DNA of 57,150 nucleotides from Oscillospiraceae bacterium. Its GTDB lineage: Bacteria; Bacillota; Clostridia; Oscillospirales; JAAYXM01. A model generated the notes under the pieces. The model did not search any database, had not been told where the DNA came from, and saw only the letters and a list, made by a program, of their open reading frames with translations. Of this stretch, positions 17,200 to 26,421 are shown one piece after another. Where the stretch lies: positions 1 through 57,150 of the forward strand of contig SVLF01000012.1 of assembly GCA_015068085.1 (NCBI GenBank), written 5' to 3'. Position 1 is the stretch's first letter; the number at the start of each line of letters is the position of its first letter. Both the position numbers and the translations under genes were made by a program.

Positions 17200-17225
17200 C
17201 AAATCACTATAAAAATTGATATAAT
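17196..17225 (+). promoter_or_regulatory. Sigma-A promoter of the yicC-remA-rpoZ-priA operon
   Basis: Perfect TTGACA and TATAAT boxes with an 18-base spacer lie about 40 bases before yicC and start inside the end of the preceding gene. Confidence 0.82.
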
Positions 17226-17263
17226 ATAGTTTAAAGATTAAATCATGAACTGAGGTAATTGAT

Positions 17264-18142
17264 ATGGTTAAAAGTATGACCGGATACGGTCGTGCGTCTG
17301 AAACGTTAAATTCGCGAGGAATAACAGTTGAGGTACGGTCTGTTAACCACAGATATCTGGATTGCACTGTAAAGTCTCCTCGCGCTTATGCCTTTCTTGA
17401 TGAAAAGGTTAAGGCGTGTCTTTCCGAGTTTGTGGCGAGAGGAAAGGTTGATATATATATTTCAATCGACAATTCCGATTCTGCAAATGTAAGTGTTTCG
17501 TTAAACGAGTCTCTTCTTAACGGGTATTTTGATGTTTTTGAGAAGTTGAATACGCAATATGGAGTGAATAAAGATATATCAGTTTCCGAGATAATACGGA
17601 TACCGGATGTTCTTGTTATAGAAAAGCAAGAAGATGATGAAGAAGAGCTTAGCGCTGATGTTTTATCAGTTTTGAAAACTGCACTTACCGAACATAATAA
17701 AATGAGAGAAAAGGAAGGCTCGCGTTTGGCAGATGATATCTTGTCCAGACTTGAATTGATAGAAACGCTGGCAAAAACCGTGGAAGAACGTTCTCCTAAA
17801 TGCGTTGAAGAGTACAGAGAAAAACTTGAGCTTCGTATGCGCGAGGTTTTGGAGTCTGTTACCATTGACCAGCAACGCATTCTTACGGAAGCGGCAATTT
17901 TTGCGGATAAAATCGCTGTTGATGAAGAAACGGTCAGATTGCATAGCCATATATCACAATTCCGTGATATGATTAGAGGCGGAGGCGCAGTTGGTCGCAA
18001 GCTTGATTTTCTTGTTCAGGAGTTAAATCGTGAAGTAAATACAATCGGATCTAAAGCGAACGATTTGGAGATTACTTCAATTGTCGTTGATATCAAGGCT
18101 GAGATTGAAAAGATTCGTGAGCAAGTTCAGAATATAGAATGA
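17264..18142 (+). CDS. yicC: YicC/YloC family endoribonuclease
   Basis: A 292-residue protein with the diagnostic N-terminus MVKSMTGYGRA and the C-terminal DUF1732 segment (REVNTIGSKANDLEITSIVVDIKAEIEKIREQVQN). YicC-family proteins are RNases acting on structured RNA or sRNA, in the cytoplasm. It is the first gene of the housekeeping operon with remA 18 bases downstream, the standard Firmicute order. GAGG precedes the ATG. Confidence 0.93.
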   Translation: MVKSMTGYGRASETLNSRGITVEVRSVNHRYLDCTVKSPRAYAFLDEKVKACLSEFVARGKVDIYISIDNSDSANVSVSLNESLLNGYFDVFEKLNTQYGVNKDISVSEIIRIPDVLVIEKQEDDEEELSADVLSVLKTALTEHNKMREKEGSRLADDILSRLELIETLAKTVEERSPKCVEEYREKLELRMREVLESVTIDQQRILTEAAIFADKIAVDEETVRLHSHISQFRDMIRGGGAVGRKLDFLVQELNREVNTIGSKANDLEITSIVVDIKAEIEKIREQVQNIE

Positions 18143-18160
18143 CAAAGGAGTTGTATTGGT

Positions 18161-18433
18161 TTGAAACTAATTAATGTCGGATTCGGGAATATGGTTTCTG
18201 CTGAGCGTATAATTACGGTTGTCAGTCCGGATTCGGCCCCTATAAAGCGAATGGTTCAGGAAGCAAAAGAACGCGGTATGCTTATTGATGCTTCTTACGG
18301 CAGAAAAACAAGAGCTGTTATAATTATGGACAGCGACCATATTATTTTGTCAGCAATTCTTCCTGTTTCGATATCAAGCCGTGTGAACGGAAAAGAGATG
18401 TCTGAATTTTCGGAAGATGAAAGCGAAGATTAA
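18161..18433 (+). CDS. remA: RemA-like DUF370 regulator
   Basis: A 90-residue DUF370 protein starting [17 protein letters not shown], nearly the canonical RemA N-terminus. In Bacillus subtilis RemA is a DNA-binding activator of matrix and osmoprotection genes. The acidic C-terminal tail (EFSEDESED) is extra. The start is TTG, with AAAGGAG 10 bases before it. In most relatives gmk follows, but here rpoZ starts only 27 bases after the stop. Confidence 0.9.
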   Translation: MKLINVGFGNMVSAERIITVVSPDSAPIKRMVQEAKERGMLIDASYGRKTRAVIIMDSDHIILSAILPVSISSRVNGKEMSEFSEDESED

Positions 18434-18460
18434 TAAATTATTTTTTTGGAGGAAAACGCC

Positions 18461-18661
18461 ATGATGTTATATCCCGCTATGAGCGATTTATTGAAAGAAG
18501 TAAACGGCAGATATCTGCTTGTTAACCTTACCGCGCGACGTGCTCGTGAAATTTCCGAGTATGCAGAGGAACAGGAAATTGAGTTGACTGAAAAACCGGT
18601 AAGTCTTGCTATTGGAGAGATAGCAGACGGTAAGATAAATGCTTTGCCGATAGAGGAATAA
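18461..18661 (+). CDS. rpoZ: DNA-directed RNA polymerase omega subunit
   Basis: A 66-residue omega subunit: YPAMSDLLKEVNGRYLLVNLTARRAREI is the conserved core that clamps the beta-prime C-terminus and aids RNA polymerase assembly. A TTG at 18446 is in frame upstream, but the GGAGG site at 18448-18452 decides for the ATG at 18461. It sits directly after remA with gmk missing between, and is followed by priA with coaBC missing. Confidence 0.85.
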   Translation: MMLYPAMSDLLKEVNGRYLLVNLTARRAREISEYAEEQEIELTEKPVSLAIGEIADGKINALPIEE

Positions 18662-18685
18662 GGTGTCTTTACGGAGGCTGTTGTT

Positions 18686-21163
18686 TTGGAAGAGAAGAAG
18701 TATGCTGCATATGTAGCTGTTGAGGCAGCAACCTATTCGATAGATAAACCCTATGAATATCTTATTCCCGAAGCTATGTTAAAAAAAATTGCTCCGGGAG
18801 TGAGGGTGCGTGTGTCTTTCGGTAACGGAAGCAGACGTACGGAGGGGATTGTCCTGAATGTTCATGAATTGACTTCCAAGACCGGTCTTCGTTTAAAAAC
18901 AATTCTGGATATTATTGATGAAACTCCTGTTTTTAGTGATAAGCTGATAAAGCTTGGTTTATGGTTGAGAGAACAGTGTTTCTGTACTTTTTTTGATATC
19001 GCTCATTCTATGCTTCCGTCCGGTGTTTGGCGTAAATATGAAACAGCATATTTTTATTCAGGTAAGATTGAATATGAAGACGCTGAATCGCAAGTTTCCG
19101 GTATAGAACAAGGAACAGATATTTTAAAATGTATTTACTCATCAGTACGTCCGTATAAAAGTAAAGATTTGATAACACTGTTCGGTAGAGATAGCGTTGA
19201 AAAAACAATCCGTATTCTGTTGAAAAATGAAGTTATTTCAGTGACAGAATATTCAGCTCAAAAAGTTTCGGATAAAACAGAACGGACAGTGAGCCTTGCG
19301 ATCTCCGAAGAGGAGACTAAAGATTATATTGCAAGAAAAAAATGCAAACTTGCAGTTATTGATGCTTTGAGTTTTTTGGAAAAGGTAGAATCTGTCTCTT
19401 CAAGGGAATTATCGTATTTTACAGGAATATCTGCCTCGCAACTTAATACGTTGAAAAAAAATGGAGTTATTGCTTTCGGTAATGAAGAAGTTTACAGACG
19501 CCCAAAGCCTTCGGCTTTTTCCAAGAAACAGGAGATCACTCTGAACGCTTCTCAGGAGCAGGTTTTTCAGCAAATTTGCAGCGATATGAGAAACGGTGCA
19601 ACATGCGCTCTGTTGCACGGTGTTACCGGAAGCGGAAAAACGCTCATTTATTTTAAATTAATTGAAAAAGTTATTGCCGATAAAAAAACTGCAATACTTC
19701 TTGTTCCCGAAATATCGCTTACTCCGCAGCTTTTAGAAAAGGTGTATTCATATTTTGGCGAAAGAACGGCTGTTATGCATAGCGCACTTTCGGTTGGTGA
19801 AAGATACGATGAATGGAAGCGGATTAGGAATGGAGAGGTTGATGTTGTAGTTGGAACTCGCTCTGCTATTTTTTCTCCACTGGACAATATCGGTATCATC
19901 ATTTTGGATGAAGAACAGGAAGATACATATAAATCTTCTTCTACTCCGAGATATCATGCTGTTCAGGTCGCGAAATTCCGTTGTGTAAACGAGAACGCGA
20001 TGCTGCTTCTCGGTTCAGCCACGCCTTCTGTAGAGAGTATGTATTACGCAAAAACAGGTAAATATAAGCTGTATACACTGCCTGAACGCTATAATAAAAA
20101 ACCGTTACCGAAAGTCATTATATCCGATTTGAGAAAATCGCTTACATCAGGTAGCGGACAAGTAATCGGGAAAGAACTCTATGAAGAATTATCTAAAAAT
20201 ATAAGTAACAATGAACAAAGTATTTTATTTTTGAATCGCAGAGGGTCAAGCAAGTTTCTTGTGTGCGACGAATGCGGAGAGAGTCCGGGATGTCCGAATT
20301 GCAGTGTGCCTTTGGTATATCATTCCAAAAACAACCGCCTTATGTGTCATCATTGCGGATATTCTGAAAAGAAATCAGACGAGTGCGTATCATGCGGTCA
20401 CAAACTCAAGCCTGTAGGATTCGGAACGCAAAAAGTAGAACAGGAACTTAAAGAGCTTTTTCCGGAGATTGAAATAATCAGGATGGATACTGATACAACA
20501 GCACAAAAGACAGCTCATGAGAAGTTACTGGGTGAATTTAAGGACAACAATGTTCCGGTTTTGCTTGGTACGCAAATGATTACAAAAGGACTTGATTTTG
20601 AAAACGTAACTTTAGTTGGCGTTCTGCTTGCTGACCAGGGGCTTTCAAATGAAAATTATAAAGCGGCAGAAAATTCATTCTCACTTATGACACAAGTTGT
20701 CGGAAGAGCAGGACGAGGCGGAAAGGAAGGTCGAGCCGTTATTCAAACCTTTTCTCCTGATAATGTAATTATACGCGCGGCTGCCGAACAGGTATATGAT
20801 GCTTTTTTTGATAATGAGATTAAAATAAGGCGTTCCAGAAAATTGCCGCCGTTTGGCGATGTATTTACATTAACAGTTCTTGCAGATAAAGAATATGATT
20901 CGTTCTGTGCATGTGATTTGTTATGTAAAAAAGCAAAATATGTTATAGATACTGAATATTCCGATTTAGCTGTAAGAATATTGGGACCAACGCCGTTATC
21001 GGTTTTGAAAGTAAACAACAGGTACAGATACAAGATGATGCTTTGCGCTGACAACAACAGAAGAACGCGAGATTTAATCTCCAGACTTATACGTGATTTT
21101 GCAAAAGATTCTAAAAATAAAGGTATGAGCATAATACCGGATATTAATTCAATTGATTTTTAG
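18686..21163 (+). CDS. priA: Primosomal replication restart helicase PriA
   Basis: An 825-residue superfamily 2 3'-5' helicase that reloads the replisome at stalled forks. An N-terminal 3' DNA-binding domain is followed by Walker A GVTGSGKT (near residue 310), Walker B DEEQ in place of the more usual DEEH, and a zinc-binding module with four CxxC-type pairs (CDECGESPGCPNC and CHHCGY..CVSC). The helicase motif VGRAGRGG also lies downstream. The start is TTG, with ACGGAGG 8 bases upstream. It is in the operon between rpoZ and def. Confidence 0.95.
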   Translation: MEEKKYAAYVAVEAATYSIDKPYEYLIPEAMLKKIAPGVRVRVSFGNGSRRTEGIVLNVHELTSKTGLRLKTILDIIDETPVFSDKLIKLGLWLREQCFCTFFDIAHSMLPSGVWRKYETAYFYSGKIEYEDAESQVSGIEQGTDILKCIYSSVRPYKSKDLITLFGRDSVEKTIRILLKNEVISVTEYSAQKVSDKTERTVSLAISEEETKDYIARKKCKLAVIDALSFLEKVESVSSRELSYFTGISASQLNTLKKNGVIAFGNEEVYRRPKPSAFSKKQEITLNASQEQVFQQICSDMRNGATCALLHGVTGSGKTLIYFKLIEKVIADKKTAILLVPEISLTPQLLEKVYSYFGERTAVMHSALSVGERYDEWKRIRNGEVDVVVGTRSAIFSPLDNIGIIILDEEQEDTYKSSSTPRYHAVQVAKFRCVNENAMLLLGSATPSVESMYYAKTGKYKLYTLPERYNKKPLPKVIISDLRKSLTSGSGQVIGKELYEELSKNISNNEQSILFLNRRGSSKFLVCDECGESPGCPNCSVPLVYHSKNNRLMCHHCGYSEKKSDECVSCGHKLKPVGFGTQKVEQELKELFPEIEIIRMDTDTTAQKTAHEKLLGEFKDNNVPVLLGTQMITKGLDFENVTLVGVLLADQGLSNENYKAAENSFSLMTQVVGRAGRGGKEGRAVIQTFSPDNVIIRAAAEQVYDAFFDNEIKIRRSRKLPPFGDVFTLTVLADKEYDSFCACDLLCKKAKYVIDTEYSDLAVRILGPTPLSVLKVNNRYRYKMMLCADNNRRTRDLISRLIRDFAKDSKNKGMSIIPDINSIDF

Positions 21164-21174
21164 GAGATGTAATT

Positions 21175-21630
21175 ATGGCTTTAAGAAATATTGTTAAAGA
21201 CGGAGACCCGATACTGAGAAAAAAGTGTCGCGAGGTTACGGAGTTCAATGAACGGCTTAATGTTTTGCTGGATGATATGAAGGAAACGCTTGTTTTGGCT
21301 AACGGCGTAGGGCTTGCAGCGCCTCAGGTCGGGGTATTGAAGCGTGTGGCGATTGTAAGTGTTGATGACGCTTTTTACGAATTGATAAATCCGGAAATAA
21401 TAGAGACCGCAGGAGAAGAAATTTCTCCCGAAGGCTGCCTGAGTTTACCCGGAATTTGCGGAACGGTTAACCGCCCGTATAAAGTGACGGTGCGCGCGCA
21501 AGACCGGTTTGGTAAAACCTTTACCGCAAGAGGTGAAGGTCTTCTCGCAAGAGCTTTTTGTCATGAGATAGATCATCTTGATGGAATTCTGTTTGAAGAC
21601 AAAATCATTGATTACTACGAAGAGGCATAG
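21175..21630 (+). CDS. def: Peptide deformylase
   Basis: A 151-residue metalloprotease that removes the formyl group from nascent N-terminal Met. All three motifs are intact: GVGLAAPQVG, EGCLS with metal ligand C88, and HEIDH with H130 and H134 as ligands. It is 11 bases after priA and 3 bases before fmt, the usual def-fmt pairing of formyl removal and addition. Confidence 0.96.
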   Translation: MALRNIVKDGDPILRKKCREVTEFNERLNVLLDDMKETLVLANGVGLAAPQVGVLKRVAIVSVDDAFYELINPEIIETAGEEISPEGCLSLPGICGTVNRPYKVTVRAQDRFGKTFTARGEGLLARAFCHEIDHLDGILFEDKIIDYYEEA

Positions 21631-21633
21631 TAT

Positions 21634-22557
21634 ATGAAAATTTTGTACATGGGTACTCCGGATTTCGCAGTGTTGCCCTTAAAAAGACTTATCGAAGCCG
21701 GACACGAAATTGTTGGCGTTGTAACGCGTGAAGACAAGCCAAAAGGAAGAGGTATGAAAGTTCTTATGACTCCTGTAAAGGAGTTTGCGTTGTCAGAAAA
21801 TCTTTTGGTTTATCAGCCGCAAACTCTGAAAGATGATGCATTAATGCCGCTTCTTCAAAAATTGTGTCCGGAAATGATAGTGGTCGTTGCTTACGGAAAG
21901 CTTCTTCCGGAGTATATACTTAATTATCCGAAGTATGGGTGCGTAAATTTACATGGCTCGCTTTTACCCAAATACAGAGGCTCTGCGCCCATTCAACACG
22001 CCGTCCTTAATGGAGATTCGGTTACGGGTGTAACCACTATGCTGATGGATAAAGGGATGGATACGGGTGACATTTTGTTGAAGACAGAAGTTATGATCTC
22101 TGAAAATGATACGTCGGAAAGTCTTTTTGAAAAGCTTTCGGTTGTCGGAGCAGAATTACTTACAGATACAGTTGACGGTATCCGAGAAAATCGCATAACG
22201 CCTATATCGCAAAATGAAAATGAGGCAACTTATGCTCCTCCGATAAAAAAAGAGAATGCGAAAATTGTATGGAATAAACCTTCTGTGGAAATTCTAAATT
22301 TGATAAGAGGAAGCTTTTCATGGCCTATCGCTTTCACTGACAGTGATATAGGAAGAATCAAGGTTTATGAAGCTGAAATAGATTGTGGTAACGGAACTCC
22401 GGGTCAAGTTCTTGAGTTATATGACAAAGGACTGAAAATTGCCACAGCTGATTCAAGCATCGTTATAAAACGTTTTCAGGTGGAGAGCGGAAAGCGGATG
22501 TCTCCTGTGGAATATTTCCGGGGTCATCCGAGCATAATCGGAAGTTTCTTCAAATAA
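21634..22557 (+). CDS. fmt: Methionyl-tRNA formyltransferase
   Basis: A 307-residue enzyme that formylates initiator Met-tRNA using 10-formyl-THF. The N-terminus MKILYMGTPDFAV, the folate-binding/catalytic HGSLLPKYRGSAPI region with its Asn-Leu-His triad just before, and the C-terminal tRNA-binding domain are all visible. It is in the operon between def and the zinc protease. Confidence 0.96.
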   Translation: MKILYMGTPDFAVLPLKRLIEAGHEIVGVVTREDKPKGRGMKVLMTPVKEFALSENLLVYQPQTLKDDALMPLLQKLCPEMIVVVAYGKLLPEYILNYPKYGCVNLHGSLLPKYRGSAPIQHAVLNGDSVTGVTTMLMDKGMDTGDILLKTEVMISENDTSESLFEKLSVVGAELLTDTVDGIRENRITPISQNENEATYAPPIKKENAKIVWNKPSVEILNLIRGSFSWPIAFTDSDIGRIKVYEAEIDCGNGTPGQVLELYDKGLKIATADSSIVIKRFQVESGKRMSPVEYFRGHPSIIGSFFK

Positions 22558-22575
22558 CAAAAAAGAGGAGTTAAT

Positions 22576-23280
22576 ATGTTTTTTGGATATTACGGTATAG
22601 ACTTCACGTATATTGTTTTGGTTTTACCTGTAGTTGTTTTTGCTTTTGTGATGCAGGTGCGGGTAAACAGTGTGTTTAAAAAACATTCATCTCAGAGAAT
22701 CTTATCAAATCTTACCGGAGCTCAGGTTGCAGAACGAGTGTTACGCTCTTGCGGGGTAACCGGTGTTAAAGTGGAACGCGTGAGCGGAAATCTTTCAGAT
22801 CATTTCGACCCAAAAGCAAATGTTATAAGGCTTTCTGATTCGGTATATGATTCTGTATCCGTTGCTGCTGCAGGAGTGGCGGCACATGAATGCGGACATG
22901 CTGTTCAGTATGCAAAAGGTTACGGTCCGATAAAATTGCGTAACAGCATTATACCGGTCTGTCAGATAGGATCTTCGCTTTCAATGCCTTTAATTTTAAT
23001 TGGTTTTCTTTTTTCGTCACAATCTCTTGTTAATGTAGGAATTGTTTTTTTTGCTTTGGCGGCATTTTTTCAGCTTGTAACACTTCCTGTCGAGTTCAAC
23101 GCTTCCCGAAGAGCCGTTCACGCCCTTGAGGAAACAGGAACTTTGTCTGAAAGCGAAACTTCGTCTGCGAAGAAAGTGTTGAACGCCGCTGCGATGACAT
23201 ATGTCGCCGCGCTGGCTGTTTCTGTTGCGCAGTTATTCCGACTTATTCTTTTGTTTGGAGGAGGCAGACGGAGAGATTGA
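22576..23280 (+). CDS. yugP: Membrane zinc metallopeptidase, YugP type
   Basis: A 234-residue membrane protein with the zinc-protease motif HECGH (H104, E105, H108), flanked by an N-terminal transmembrane helix and two or more C-terminal helices. This matches the YugP / neutral zinc metallopeptidase family common in Firmicutes; its substrates are unknown. GAGGAG precedes the ATG. It lies between fmt and rsmB as in many Clostridia. Confidence 0.88.
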   Translation: MFFGYYGIDFTYIVLVLPVVVFAFVMQVRVNSVFKKHSSQRILSNLTGAQVAERVLRSCGVTGVKVERVSGNLSDHFDPKANVIRLSDSVYDSVSVAAAGVAAHECGHAVQYAKGYGPIKLRNSIIPVCQIGSSLSMPLILIGFLFSSQSLVNVGIVFFALAAFFQLVTLPVEFNASRRAVHALEETGTLSESETSSAKKVLNAAAMTYVAALAVSVAQLFRLILLFGGGRRRD

Positions 23281-23282
23281 AA

Positions 23283-24587
23283 ATGAATGCCAGAGATATA
23301 GCAGTAGATGCGATTACTGCATTTCGTAAGCGGGATGCATGGTCCGATGGGTTTTTAAGAAATAAGATCAGGGCGGCAAAGCTGGATTCACGAGATGCCG
23401 CACTTGCTACAGAAATTGTAAATGGTGTGTTGCAGAATTTGTATCTCATAAATTTTTATATTGAGACCTTCTCGTCTGTAAAGTTCAGCAAGATTGCTCC
23501 GGGAATTCTCGATATTCTTCAGGTTGCTGTATATCAGATTGTTTATCTTGACCGAATTCCTGATTCTGCAGCAATAAACGACGCGGTGAACAGAGCAAAG
23601 CGAAACAATCCGCGGGCAGCAGGCTTTGTAAATGCAATTACAAGAAAAATTTCTTCGCAAAAAAATAATTTACCATCTTTGCAGTGTGATGATTTTGAGA
23701 AATTTTTATCTGTGCAATACAGCTATCCGGTATGGATTGTAAAAGCACTGATGAATGTGTACGGCAGGGAAGAAACAGAAAAGATTCTTTCTTTTAATAA
23801 TATTAAGCATCGTATCTCCGCTCGTGTAAACATACTAAAAACAACAACGGAAAGCTTGCTTGATAACAATGAGCTATTCGAAAAAGGACCAATTGAAAAT
23901 TCTGTATACATTAATTTCAAAGGGAGTATTGAAAATACTTCTGAATTTCAAAATGGATGTATTTACATTCAGGATTTAGCCAGTCAAATTGCTGCAAGCA
24001 CGCTGTCACCATGTAAGGGCGCAAGCGTTTTAGATGCATGCGCGGCTCCCGGCGGAAAGTCTTTTTTAATGGCTCAGCTTATGGGAAACACCGGCAAAAT
24101 TTTCTCTTGTGACATATATGAGCATAAATTGCACCTTATAGAAGATACTGCTGCAAGGTTAGGAATAAGAAATATCAGCACAGTTTTGCGTGATTCTTCT
24201 GTCTTTTTTGATGAGTGGGAAGAGACTTTTGATTTTATTCTTGCAGATGTTCCGTGCTCCGGGTTTGGTATAATAAGGAAAAAACCTGATATCAGATATA
24301 AAGATGAAACTTCTATTAATCAACTGCCCGAGCTTCAGCTGAAAATTCTGAATAATGTTTCCCGTTATTTAAAAAGGGGAGGCACGCTTTTGTATTCGAC
24401 ATGTACAATTTTGCCTCAAGAAAACGAGTGTGTTGTTGATTCTTTTTTGGAACAAAACAAAGACTATGAAGAAGTTGATGAGTATTTTGATATTCCGTGT
24501 ATAAAAAACAAATACGGAGTCACACTTCTTCCTCATATCAGCGGGACTGATGGATTTTATATGTGCAAACTTCGGAGGAAGATATGA
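23283..24587 (+). CDS. rsmB: 16S rRNA (cytosine967-C5)-methyltransferase RsmB
   Basis: A 434-residue protein with an N-terminal NusB-like RNA-binding domain (residues 1-140) and a C-terminal SAM-dependent methyltransferase domain. The SAM loop ACAAPGGKS near residue 256 and the catalytic DVPCSG and YSTCTI motifs are intact. An in-frame TTG at 23277 overlaps the previous stop; the ATG at 23283 is chosen because GGAGAG lies at better spacing, but the difference is only two codons. It overlaps rlmN by 4 bases. Confidence 0.93.
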   Translation: MNARDIAVDAITAFRKRDAWSDGFLRNKIRAAKLDSRDAALATEIVNGVLQNLYLINFYIETFSSVKFSKIAPGILDILQVAVYQIVYLDRIPDSAAINDAVNRAKRNNPRAAGFVNAITRKISSQKNNLPSLQCDDFEKFLSVQYSYPVWIVKALMNVYGREETEKILSFNNIKHRISARVNILKTTTESLLDNNELFEKGPIENSVYINFKGSIENTSEFQNGCIYIQDLASQIAASTLSPCKGASVLDACAAPGGKSFLMAQLMGNTGKIFSCDIYEHKLHLIEDTAARLGIRNISTVLRDSSVFFDEWEETFDFILADVPCSGFGIIRKKPDIRYKDETSINQLPELQLKILNNVSRYLKRGGTLLYSTCTILPQENECVVDSFLEQNKDYEEVDEYFDIPCIKNKYGVTLLPHISGTDGFYMCKLRRKI

Positions 24588-25609
24588 TTGATATTCGTTC
24601 GTTCAGTTATGAAGAATTGGTAGAGTTTATAACCTCAAATAACGAACCGACATTCAGAGCGAAACAAATATATTCGTGGTTACATAAAGGAATTTCTTCG
24701 TTTGATGACATGAAGAATATCCCTAAGTCGTTAATATCTTTTTTAAAAGAAACTTGTACTCTGAGCTGTGCAGAGTGTGTAAAAAGACAAGTTTCAAAGC
24801 TGGATGGTACACGCAAATATCTGCTTAAGTTTAACGATGGAAATTGTGTTGAAGCCGTTTTTATGAAATATAATCATGGTAATACTGTTTGTATATCCAC
24901 TCAGGTAGGATGCAGGATGGGTTGTGTTTTTTGTGCTTCTACAAAAAACGGATTAATCCGAAATCTTCTTCCTTCTGAAATGCTTGCAGAATTGTTTGCA
25001 ATTATTCATGATACCGGAGAAAAAATATCCAATATAGTGCTTATGGGAACCGGGGAACCGTTAGATAACTATGATAATGTAATTAAGTTTTTAAGACTTG
25101 TGAATGACGAAGAAGGTTTAAACATAGGTATGAGGCATATTTCGCTTTCAACATGCGGACTCTGCGATAAAATTGAAAGATTGGCAAAAGAAAATCTTCC
25201 TGTTACCTTGTCGGTCTCGTTACATGCACCAACTGACAGTGCAAGAGATTTGATTATGCCGATCAATCGGGCGTATGGTGTCCGGCGATTAATAAATACC
25301 TGCAAAAATTATTTTAATGCGACATCCAGAAGAATTTCCTTTGAATATACAATGATAGACGGACAAACGGACACTTTGCAACAGGCAAAAGACCTTGCAG
25401 TGCTTTTAAAGGATTTTCCCTGTCATGTTAATTTGATTCCTTTAAATAAAATAAGCGAAGGTGTGTTGGTACCAAGCTCCAATCAAGCCATAACGGCATT
25501 TAAAGAATACTTGGAAAAAAAGGGTATCACTGTGACTGTAAGGCGAAGTCTGGGCGCAGATATTGATGCAGCTTGCGGTCAACTCAGAAGAAATTACATT
25601 TCAAAATAA
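24584..25609 (+). CDS. rlmN: 23S rRNA (adenine2503-C2)-methyltransferase RlmN
   Basis: A 341-residue radical SAM methyltransferase that modifies 23S rRNA A2503 (and some tRNAs). The Fe-S cluster ligands are C110, C114 and C117 in GCRMGCVFC. The C-terminal catalytic Cys is in DAACGQLRR, and the SAM-binding GTGEPLDNY motif is present. The ATG at 24584 is chosen over an upstream GTG because GGAGG lies 5 bases before it. It overlaps the rsmB stop. Confidence 0.95.
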   Translation: MIDIRSFSYEELVEFITSNNEPTFRAKQIYSWLHKGISSFDDMKNIPKSLISFLKETCTLSCAECVKRQVSKLDGTRKYLLKFNDGNCVEAVFMKYNHGNTVCISTQVGCRMGCVFCASTKNGLIRNLLPSEMLAELFAIIHDTGEKISNIVLMGTGEPLDNYDNVIKFLRLVNDEEGLNIGMRHISLSTCGLCDKIERLAKENLPVTLSVSLHAPTDSARDLIMPINRAYGVRRLINTCKNYFNATSRRISFEYTMIDGQTDTLQQAKDLAVLLKDFPCHVNLIPLNKISEGVLVPSSNQAITAFKEYLEKKGITVTVRRSLGADIDAACGQLRRNYISK

Positions 25610-25611
25610 CA

Positions 25612-25635
25612 TTTCGGCATCATCGTCTGCCGAAA
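25612..25635 (+). other. Intra-operon hairpin between rlmN and prpC
   Basis: TTTCGGCA and TGCCGAAA form a perfect 8-bp stem with an 8-base loop three bases after the rlmN stop. There is no T run, so it is not a standard terminator; it may be an RNA-processing or stability element. Confidence 0.4.
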
Positions 25636-25672
25636 AAAGACGATGGCTGGTTACAGCTTATGGAGATTTAAT

Positions 25673-26404
25673 ATGTTTGCTTGGGGTCAATCCGATATCG
25701 GAAAAGCAAGAAAGGATAATCAGGATTCATATGCATACAGCGTTGCAGACGCAAAACAACTTGCGTTTGCAGTGGTTTGCGACGGTATGGGCGGTGCGGC
25801 AGCCGGTAATATCGCAAGTCAACTGGCTCTCGAAGAATTTACAACTTGCATAAGAAACGCCGATTATAAGAATTTGTCAGAAGAACAACTTTGTGAGTTG
25901 ATGCAAGCTGCGGCTAACCAAGCGAACGGAGTTGTTCATCGCAAGGCTGATGAAGAGCCTGCGCTTCGTGGAATGGGAACAACGCTTGTAGGAGTTGTCT
26001 CAACCCAGACAAAAACTGCCGTAATAAACATAGGAGACAGTCGGGCGTATAAAATTAATTCAGAAGGCATAGTGAAGATAACAAGAGATCATTCGTTAGT
26101 TGAAGATATGCTCATCATGGGAGAACTGACCGAAAAACAAGCTCGTGAACATCCGGGTAAGAATTTAATAACCCGTGCAATCGGAACCGACAGTTCAGTC
26201 GTCGGGGATGTTTATTTTCCGAAAATTGAAAAAAACGATTACATATTGCTTTGTTCAGACGGTCTTTCCAACCTTGTAACCGAGCAAGAGATTTTGTATG
26301 AAGTTATGTATGGCGACAATGCCGATTGTTGTAACAGACTCATAGATATTGCAAACGAACGCGGCGGTTATGACAATATCACTGTTGTTTTGCTTGCATT
26401 TTGA
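25673..26404 (+). CDS. prpC: PP2C-type Ser/Thr phosphatase (PrpC/Stp)
   Basis: A 244-residue PPM/PP2C phosphatase that dephosphorylates PrkC and its targets. Metal-binding motifs are DNQDS, VCDGMGG, GDSRAY and the C-terminal GGYDNIT. A longer reading from 25643 exists, but the ATG at 25673 has GGAG 8 bases upstream and gives the family N-terminus (AWGQSDIGKARKDNQD). It is coupled with prkC 17 bases downstream, the standard signalling pair. Confidence 0.94.
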   Translation: MFAWGQSDIGKARKDNQDSYAYSVADAKQLAFAVVCDGMGGAAAGNIASQLALEEFTTCIRNADYKNLSEEQLCELMQAAANQANGVVHRKADEEPALRGMGTTLVGVVSTQTKTAVINIGDSRAYKINSEGIVKITRDHSLVEDMLIMGELTEKQAREHPGKNLITRAIGTDSSVVGDVYFPKIEKNDYILLCSDGLSNLVTEQEILYEVMYGDNADCCNRLIDIANERGGYDNITVVLLAF

Positions 26405-26421
26405 AATAGGGAGTGTGCGTT

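Noticed and set aside
17386-18000. 204-codon frame antisense to yicC
   Set aside because: Ser-rich shadow of a conserved gene, with no own signals.
25612-25635. Hairpin after rlmN as a terminator
   Set aside because: No T run follows, and prpC continues the operon within 40 bases.
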